The notes below the pieces were generated by a model, which did not search any database, was not told the DNA's origin, and saw only the letters and a program-made list of their open reading frames with translations. Made by a program: the position numbers and the translations under genes. A stretch of 64,000 nucleotides of DNA from NCBI GenBank assembly GCA_902629495.1, contig CACORA010000005.1, forward strand, positions 14,009 through 78,008. Reading direction: 5' to 3'. Numbering within the stretch: the stretch's first letter is position 1; each line of letters opens with the position of its first letter. Positions 58,236 through 64,000 of this stretch are shown piece by piece. This DNA is from Planctomycetaceae bacterium (GTDB lineage: Bacteria; Planctomycetota; Planctomycetia; Pirellulales; UBA1268).

Positions 58236-60950
58236 TTAGTCCACATACACAAACTCATTCGTATTCAGGAGAACCCGGCAAATATGCGCAAGGCTTCGAG
58301 TATTCGCGTCAATGGCACCCGGCTGAATATCTGGTTCGTAGTGTGAATAGGCGGGCATATGTTCAATGAAGGTATAGGGCTGACCGGTTTTTTCTGCCAT
58401 CACCGTTCGTGTAATTTGATTTGGAAAATCATCAGGGGGGTACTGTTTGACTCTTTCTTCTTGAAGAGCATTTTTCCAATGAGTGAGACACGTATTCATT
58501 TCCTGATCAGTTGGTTGCCGTGAGAGTGCCAGAGCAAAAGCTCGTACAAGTATTGCTCTTCTATCTGGCAAATGTTCTTTCTTAAGGCGTATTGCAAATG
58601 CAATAGAACGCTCAAAGACCTCCTTGGAATTAATGAGTGTAAGTGCCTGAGGTGCAATCGTTGAGGTTTCTCGTATCTCACACGATTTGTCAGGACCAGG
58701 TTGATTGAACGTTTCTAAAAAGGGATCTCGTAATCCACGGATGCGTTCAGCATATAGTGTTCGGCGGTTGCGTTGTGAGGGTGATGAGTCGGGCTCGTAG
58801 ACCGAGGCCGTACCGCCCATAATTTGCCGCGGCTGAAACGCAATCTCAGTGTCAATGTCTGGGCGACAGGGTATCCCTCCAACAGCGAGGTTGATCTCAC
58901 CACTTACAACCAGCATGGCATCCCTCAATTCTTCAGCTGTGAGACGTCGGGGAAGAAAAAGCGCATAGAGTTTTGAAGCTGTGTGAAGATTCTCAAGATT
59001 GTCTGGATTTGGATGATTACTACTTCGGCGATAAGCCTTTGATGTCACGATCAATCGGTTAAGTTTTTTGATGGACCAATCATTGTCCATAAACCAGCGA
59101 GCGAGGAAATCGAGCAATTCTGGGTGCGTAGGCTGACCGCCTGTCCCACCAAAATTATTGGGGTTGGCGGCAATGCCTTTCCCGAAATGCCAAGACCAAA
59201 CTCGGTTTACGATGACACGTGCCGTGAGAGGATTTGATGGATCAACAATCCAGTTCGCGAGAGCTAAGCGTCTTGATTGTTTGCCACCAACAAACACATG
59301 TTGACGCATAGATCCCAAGGATTCTGCTGCGCTCAGAGCACCTGGTGTCACAGGATCCGCAAGCGAATAGACATCGCCTCCACTGTGAATGGCATCTTTT
59401 TCAATCTCCCCTTCTGCCCAACGGTCGTCTGGGATTATGAGACGACCGCTCACGTTTTTCCGATGGATAGTGGCTCCTGTATAGGTTGCCAACGCGAAGG
59501 GTTTGGTGCGATCCTTTTCAATGGAATGACGAGTAATATTCTTTGTCAGTCGACTTAACGAGGCTTCATCACCAGGATCAAGGCCGTTCTTACCAGTTTT
59601 GGCATCACCCACCTCCTGCTTTTTATCACGCTCAATTTTTTTCTGGAGTTGTTTTTTTTGTATCTGATAAAGACTGATCTTATCTTCCACCCATGCATTA
59701 CTTGCTGCAAAGCCATTTTGGTTTTCCTCTGTGAGAAATGGTGCAGTGCGTTCAGCAAATTGGGTTGTCGAAAACACAGCCATCATCCGGTAATAATCAC
59801 GTGTTGGTACCGGATCGAATTTGTGATCGTGGCACTTACAGCACGACATTGAGTGTGCAAGAAAGGTTTGACCAACGGAGTCGGTAACGTCATCAAGCCA
59901 TTGGCCACGGGTTTCCTTGAAAACACTCATGCCTGTTTGCTCCCACGGCCCCATCCTCAGAAAACCAGTTGCTATGAGATTTTCACTCTTTTTTTCATCA
60001 ATCTCATCACCAGCAAGTTGCTGCCGGACAAAGTCGTTATACGGTGTATCTCTATTAAAAGAGCGAACAACATAATCCCGGTATCGCCAAGCATTAGGAC
60101 GATGATAATCGTTTGCAAATCCGGCGGTGTCTGCATACCGTGCCACATCCAACCAATGTGAGCCGAAGTGCTCACCGTAATGAGGTGATGCTAATAACCT
60201 GTCAACTACGTTTATGACAGCCCGCTCAGGATCCTGACAGAAGGCATCAGCAAAATTTTTCACTTCATGTGGTGATGGTGGTAAACCAGTCAAACCAAAA
60301 CGTATTCTGCGTAGAAATACATGTGCATCAGCAGGAGGAGCTGCTGACAATCCGGACTGTTCGATTTTTTGATTGATGAACCAATCAATGGGATGGACTT
60401 TTGGTGGGATGGAATGTTTTTTGATGGGACGATAAGCCCAGAGTTTTTCTGGGTCATACCTTCTATTTTGCCATTCTGCAGAGAGGGCTTTCGAAACAAC
60501 GACTTGTTCTCCATCAGCCAGCGCAGCCTGGATGTCGTGGACTCGCTCATCATTTGGCCATGGTGCACCGGTATCAATCCAATCGCGAATCCATTGCTGT
60601 TGTTCTTTGGAAAGTCGATCTGCCTCTTTCGGTGGCATCTCAAATCCTTCCTCGGTGCGGGTGGTTGTAATGTAAAGCAAGCTATGCTGACCATCGCTAG
60701 GAATTAGCACATCCTTTTCGAATGTATCACCACCCTTCAACAGACCCTCACGTGATCTCATGTCTAGCCCACCTTCAATTTCATTTGGATTTTGACCATG
60801 GCAGGCCAGGCACTTGGCTGTCAGTAAGGGTTTGATGTGAATTGCAAACAGCTGTTCACCTTTCTGAAAAGATTTGACATCACGCGCACAGACGTTTTGG
60901 AAGTAGAAGGCGCAGACGGCAGTCAGCACAAGAAAGCATGTTTTTCTCAT
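58236..60950 (-). CDS. PSCyt1-DUF1549-DUF1553 (PSD1) heme protein
   Basis: From MRKTCFLVL, preceded by AGGA, the product is 904 residues with a signal peptide of about 22. PSCyt1 carries C47-L-A-C50-H51 and an EEGFEMPPKE segment; DUF1549 has GLTGLPPSPHEV, HWLDVARYADTAG and a second heme site C370-C-K-C373-H374 in CHDHKFDPV; a Lys-rich spacer (about 430-500) has no discoidin insert; DUF1553 follows with NPLTARVIVNRVWSWHFGKG and a C-terminal HICRVLLNTNEFVYVD. It is the second PSD1 gene of the window and is directly followed by its DUF1501 partner. Confidence 0.93.
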   Translation of the reverse strand: MRKTCFLVLTAVCAFYFQNVCARDVKSFQKGEQLFAIHIKPLLTAKCLACHGQNPNEIEGGLDMRSREGLLKGGDTFEKDVLIPSDGQHSLLYITTTRTEEGFEMPPKEADRLSKEQQQWIRDWIDTGAPWPNDERVHDIQAALADGEQVVVSKALSAEWQNRRYDPEKLWAYRPIKKHSIPPKVHPIDWFINQKIEQSGLSAAPPADAHVFLRRIRFGLTGLPPSPHEVKNFADAFCQDPERAVINVVDRLLASPHYGEHFGSHWLDVARYADTAGFANDYHRPNAWRYRDYVVRSFNRDTPYNDFVRQQLAGDEIDEKKSENLIATGFLRMGPWEQTGMSVFKETRGQWLDDVTDSVGQTFLAHSMSCCKCHDHKFDPVPTRDYYRMMAVFSTTQFAERTAPFLTEENQNGFAASNAWVEDKISLYQIQKKQLQKKIERDKKQEVGDAKTGKNGLDPGDEASLSRLTKNITRHSIEKDRTKPFALATYTGATIHRKNVSGRLIIPDDRWAEGEIEKDAIHSGGDVYSLADPVTPGALSAAESLGSMRQHVFVGGKQSRRLALANWIVDPSNPLTARVIVNRVWSWHFGKGIAANPNNFGGTGGQPTHPELLDFLARWFMDNDWSIKKLNRLIVTSKAYRRSSNHPNPDNLENLHTASKLYALFLPRRLTAEELRDAMLVVSGEINLAVGGIPCRPDIDTEIAFQPRQIMGGTASVYEPDSSPSQRNRRTLYAERIRGLRDPFLETFNQPGPDKSCEIRETSTIAPQALTLINSKEVFERSIAFAIRLKKEHLPDRRAILVRAFALALSRQPTDQEMNTCLTHWKNALQEERVKQYPPDDFPNQITRTVMAEKTGQPYTFIEHMPAYSHYEPDIQPGAIDANTRSLAHICRVLLNTNEFVYVD

Positions 60951-61552
60951 AACGTCCTCACTCCGAAGAGTCTGTTGGGAACACCTACGTCGCCGTCTGA
61001 AAAGTAAATCCATCAAACACGGATCCGAAGAGAATCGATCAGTAGGGCCACTTTATTTTACACCATCAACAGACCTGCGGCACTCTTTTAAAATGGCAAG
61101 AAACAATCATCATTCACGGCGAAAAACAATCAGGTACGTGAGAGAATGGATATAAACGTAGATCCATAGGGGATATACCATTGCTCATACTGTGAAGTAT
61201 GTTGAGTCACGTCATACCTCACGACATCTGCGGAGACTACTTTTTATCAAAAAATGTGCCACGGTTTGAAACTGATATTGTCGGCGTGGGCAATGACACC
61301 GTCTTTGATTCCAATATCACAATGAGGTAGTTCACCTTGCTTTTGAGATATCTAGGTAGCAACACCTTATGAATCTTATTGCAGCACAAAAACTGTCCGA
61401 TAGGATGACACGCGAAAAGTTTTTGGTTGCACTAAAACAGTCAGTGATACCCACAATAAAGACCCCCCCTGTGGAGAGTGCGCGCATGTGATCACTGGTA
61501 GCGTGAGGTATGGTGAACCCCACGTGCTTCTACAAGGCAGTTCTTGCAAAAA
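60951..61552. other. Long intergenic region without a supported gene
   Basis: This 602-base gap is the longest in the window and lies upstream of the PSD1 operon. Short frames occur (61332-61523 minus; a 40-codon plus frame at 61369-61491; a 34-codon minus frame at 61247-61351 reading GELPHCDIGIKDGVIA). None has a start with a good ribosome site or a family pattern strong enough to call. It may hold a promoter and decayed gene remnants. I saw no tRNA or terminator. Confidence 0.45.
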
Positions 61553-62815
61553 CTACTCTGGTGATACGTCCTGAAGGTTCAGGAGTCCAACATTCGACTG
61601 ATCGGTTGTCCCTAAGGTATCGCTGTCGAGAAGCATCAGATAATTCTGATGTCCATATGGGATAACCCATTCGCAGGCATTGTGTCCTTTGTGAGGCTGA
61701 TGAAAGACATATGTCCATTCATGATGCCCTTCGGAATCAGTCTTGATAAGGCATGCTGCCCAGACATTTTCCTCTGCGGTTTTATCTTTTCTATTTTCGG
61801 GCTCGATGCCAGATCCACACGCAAGCACAAAGCCACCATCTATTGTTGGCTTCACGCAGTAACACTCATCAAAAACGTCTTGCTTTGTGTGTCCAATAAG
61901 CGGTCCAAATTGTGCCTCCCAGAGAAGGTCGCCATTCCCATCGAGCCGCACAGCCCATACATCCCAATTCCGGTTGTGATCATTGGTGGTATGACCTGAG
62001 AGCATAAAACCACCATCAATTGCGATGCCGTCAAAGCATTGATTCATGTTTGCGTCGCCATAGAATTCTTTAGATAGCTCTTTGCCATCAGCAGAACACG
62101 TAATGAGAAATGCGTCTTGATGCTCAATGCCATCAGTTGTGCGCCATGCTGTACCACAGATGAATATTTCATCCGTGTGAGTGTGACTCATGACACGACT
62201 GCCTTGGGCAACAGAGAGTTCTTTTTGCCACTGCAGTTCCCCTTGAAGATCTGTCTTGATCAAGATGCCGACTGATTCATCTGAAATAAAGGGCACTTCA
62301 AATTCTTTACTTTCAATGTAGCCGGTGGCGACACAAGACTTCTCATCAGTAAGTCGCAGACTTCGAATTGCACCATGTCCGTTATGAGTGATCGTCTTAC
62401 GCCACAATTGATTTCCGGAAGTATCGATTTTCCACAAACAGGCTCGAGACTGCCGTGTATCAGAGCAGGTGCCACCAATCAGAAAGCCATCAGATACTTC
62501 TACAATGCAGCGTACTTCATCGTGATAATCCGGTATTCCAAAAATCGAAACCCACTCCTGTCTGCCATCAGGATCGAGCTTGATCACAAACCCATCGACG
62601 GATGCCTCGTTGGCCTCACTGCATTTTCCAACAATGCAGAACCCTCTGTCACTGCAGTGAATGCCTTCAAAGACATGATCGTTCCCATCTGTACCAACAC
62701 CAGTTGACCATTGAAGGGATGGAGCAGCATATGTGTTTTGAAGAAAGGTGAATAGAACGGTGCATGCACAACATGAAAGACAGTGCCAGAGATGCTTTGG
62801 AGAAGATGGTGCCAT
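61553..62815 (-). CDS. Secreted repeat (beta-propeller-like) protein of unknown function
   Basis: The 420-residue protein starts after GAGGGGC. A signal peptide (about 1-31) precedes repeated units of about 50 residues of the type 'DGF-V-x-G-x(n)-LWKIDTSGNQLW', for example VDGFVIKLDPDGRQEWVSIFG, LIKTDLQGELQWQKEL and DVWAVRLDGNGDLLWEAQFG. Six or seven such units predict a propeller of the kind seen in secreted planctomycete and bacteroidete proteins. Eleven or more cysteines are present, unusual for the type. No enzyme motif is recognised. It is divergent from the last sulfatase. Confidence 0.75.
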   Translation of the reverse strand: MAPSSPKHLWHCLSCCACTVLFTFLQNTYAAPSLQWSTGVGTDGNDHVFEGIHCSDRGFCIVGKCSEANEASVDGFVIKLDPDGRQEWVSIFGIPDYHDEVRCIVEVSDGFLIGGTCSDTRQSRACLWKIDTSGNQLWRKTITHNGHGAIRSLRLTDEKSCVATGYIESKEFEVPFISDESVGILIKTDLQGELQWQKELSVAQGSRVMSHTHTDEIFICGTAWRTTDGIEHQDAFLITCSADGKELSKEFYGDANMNQCFDGIAIDGGFMLSGHTTNDHNRNWDVWAVRLDGNGDLLWEAQFGPLIGHTKQDVFDECYCVKPTIDGGFVLACGSGIEPENRKDKTAEENVWAACLIKTDSEGHHEWTYVFHQPHKGHNACEWVIPYGHQNYLMLLDSDTLGTTDQSNVGLLNLQDVSPE

Positions 62816-62839
62816 ATTGCTGCCCCTCTCTAGACAAGA

Positions 62840-62858
62840 TCAGTCAGAGTGAGACTGA
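62840..62858. repeat. Stem-loop in divergent promoter region
   Basis: TCAGTC and GACTGA pair as a perfect 6-bp stem around a 7-base loop, 24 bases upstream of the secreted propeller ATG on the minus strand. It could be a leader hairpin or an operator half-site pair. Confidence 0.3.
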
Positions 62859-62863
62859 CGCTA

Positions 62864-62882
62864 AAGAATGATGATCATTCCA
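62864..62882. promoter_or_regulatory. Fur-box-like palindrome
   Basis: The 15-base perfect palindrome at 62866-62880 (GAATGAT-G-ATCATTC) sits in a 19-base window that matches the classic Fur box at 13 of 19 positions. The central AATGAT-x-ATCATT block matches completely apart from the middle base. It lies between the divergent secreted propeller and sulfatase genes, so an iron-responsive regulator could control either. Binding is not demonstrated. Confidence 0.35.
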
Positions 62883-63041
62883 TGGGATTATTGATATCTG
62901 GCAAAACAGAATTGCTACAACCAACCGCTGCTCAATCCACTACACGGAATAAGTATACAGAAGGTAGTATGATTGAATGTGGGTATTTCTTAACGGAATT
63001 AGAGAACAAATGTTGCCCATCGATTCATGAGTGGATTCGTT

Positions 63042-64000
63042 ATGAACAAAACGTTTTTTTCTGTTGTCCTGACAGTTTTCATAGTTGGTTTGAGGAACGT
63101 GCCGTCTGTGGCAGATGATGCTGTCTTACCAAATATCCTTTTGATTCTTGCCGATGACCTCGGCTATGGCGATGTGGGGTGCTACAACCCTACATCGAAA
63201 GTCCCAACCCCACACATTGATCAGTTAGCTGCGGAGGGTCTTCGCTTTACGGATGCCCACTCACCTTCGACGGTTTGTACACCAACGCGATATAGCATTC
63301 TCACTGGGCAGATGGCATTTCGTATTAACTATCGTGGTGTCTTTACTGGAGTGGGAGGACCATGTCTCATCAAGGAAGATCAACTCACACTTCCACAAAT
63401 GTTAAGGGAGTGTGGTTATTCAACGGGTTTGATTGGGAAGTGGCATGTTGGCATGAGTTTTCCTGCGATCGGTGGGGGCTTTGCGCATGAGAGAGATGTC
63501 AAAAATATTCCAGATGGATCATTTCCAAAAAGCCCTCAGTCTGTTGCCAAAGTGAAGTGTGTTGATTTTTCTCAACCTATTCCAGACGGCCCTACGAATC
63601 GTGGTTTTGACTATTTTTTTGGTACGGCGTGCTGCCCTACCACAGACTGGTTGTATGCCTGGATCGAGGGTGACCGTATTCCACATCCACCAACAAAACT
63701 TCTTGATCGTAAAGCTGCTGGATTACCGGATCATGTCTATTCAAAGGATAATCGCATTGGCCTTCTTGCAGAAAATTTTGATTTGGAGGAAGTGGATATG
63801 GTGTTCTTAGAGAAGAGCATCGCATTCCTCGAAAATCATGTGAATAATCAAAGCGATCAACCATTTTTTCTCTTTCATTCGGCTCAAGCTGTCCATCTCC
63901 CTTCATTTCCTGCGGATGCATTTAAAGGAAAAACGAATGCCGGACCACACGGTGATTTCATTTTTGAATTGGATTACATCATCGGTGAATTATTGAAATC
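63042..64000 (+). CDS. Arylsulfatase, 3' end missing
   Basis: The frame opens at ATG 63042 and runs off the window end after about 319 codons. A signal peptide (about 1-25, ending PSVADD) precedes LADDLGYGDVGCYN with metal aspartates 38-39, the formylglycine motif C79-T-P-T-R83, GKWHVGM and, later, FFLFHSAQAVHLP. This belongs to the arylsulfatase A-like branch, distinct from the iduronate-type genes. Expected full length is about 480-520 residues. A Fur-like palindrome lies about 160 bases upstream. Confidence 0.92.
   Translation, partial: MNKTFFSVVLTVFIVGLRNVPSVADDAVLPNILLILADDLGYGDVGCYNPTSKVPTPHIDQLAAEGLRFTDAHSPSTVCTPTRYSILTGQMAFRINYRGVFTGVGGPCLIKEDQLTLPQMLRECGYSTGLIGKWHVGMSFPAIGGGFAHERDVKNIPDGSFPKSPQSVAKVKCVDFSQPIPDGPTNRGFDYFFGTACCPTTDWLYAWIEGDRIPHPPTKLLDRKAAGLPDHVYSKDNRIGLLAENFDLEEVDMVFLEKSIAFLENHVNNQSDQPFFLFHSAQAVHLPSFPADAFKGKTNAGPHGDFIFELDYIIGELLK

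Noticed and set aside
61247..61351. 34-codon minus-strand frame reading GELPHCDIGIKDGVIA, reminiscent of an amidohydrolase N-terminus
   Set aside because: Too short, no start or ribosome site, and no similar text continues in adjoining frames; could be chance or a decayed remnant.

Overview
The window looks like a chromosomal segment of a planctomycete (Planctomycetota, probably a marine Pirellulales- or Planctomycetales-like lineage). This rests on gene content: ten sulfatase genes, PSCyt1/DUF1549/DUF1553 proteins paired with Tat-exported DUF1501 proteins, a DUF1592-type cytochrome paired with DUF1552, giant propeller/HEAT/heme proteins of the PVC type, ThuA, DUF3500 and a FloA flotillin. 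By eye the base composition is moderate (mid-40s % GC). Genes are tightly packed in long same-strand runs. I see no rRNA, tRNA, CRISPR array, insertion sequence or phage gene.

Layout. (1) 1-10534, plus strand: a ThuA-like protein cut by the window start, a double-headed sulfatase fusion, two more sulfatases, a DUF485/sodium:solute symporter pair and a GNAT acetyltransferase. (2) 10624-15754, minus strand: a housekeeping cluster with a sigma-70 factor, apt, mnmA, floA and a small conserved protein, plus a secreted esterase. (3) 15932-22348, plus strand: a beta-barrel porin, homospermidine synthase, glutamate decarboxylase, a HEAT-repeat protein and an exported endonuclease/phosphatase-fold protein, meeting a convergent crcB. 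A 44-codon ORF with a perfect Shine-Dalgarno sequence follows. (4) 23048-47829, minus strand: about 25 kb of genes in one direction with five sulfatases, two heme mega-proteins, a PSD1/DUF1501 pair, two serine-type hydrolases, an O-methyltransferase and DUF3500. (5) 48218-54970, plus strand: the DUF1552/DUF1592 pair, another sulfatase and a PIN-PhoH ATPase. (6) 55011-62815, minus strand: an ankyrin lipoprotein, a sialidase, a second DUF1501/PSD1 pair and a secreted propeller protein. A final sulfatase on the plus strand runs off the window.

How it may fit together (inference). The exported sulfatases (11 catalytic modules), a sialidase, esterases and a porin suggest stripping of sulfate, sialic acid and esters from a complex sulfated glycan or glycoprotein. 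Five exported proteins, each with exactly two CxxCH heme motifs, are interleaved with these enzymes. Three of them sit beside, or overlap, an alkaline-phosphatase-like DUF1501/DUF1552 partner or a sulfatase. This recurring cytochrome plus phosphatase/sulfatase-fold layout is the most intriguing signal here. Its biochemical role is not established. No formylglycine-generating enzyme is visible, so sulfatase activation must be encoded elsewhere.
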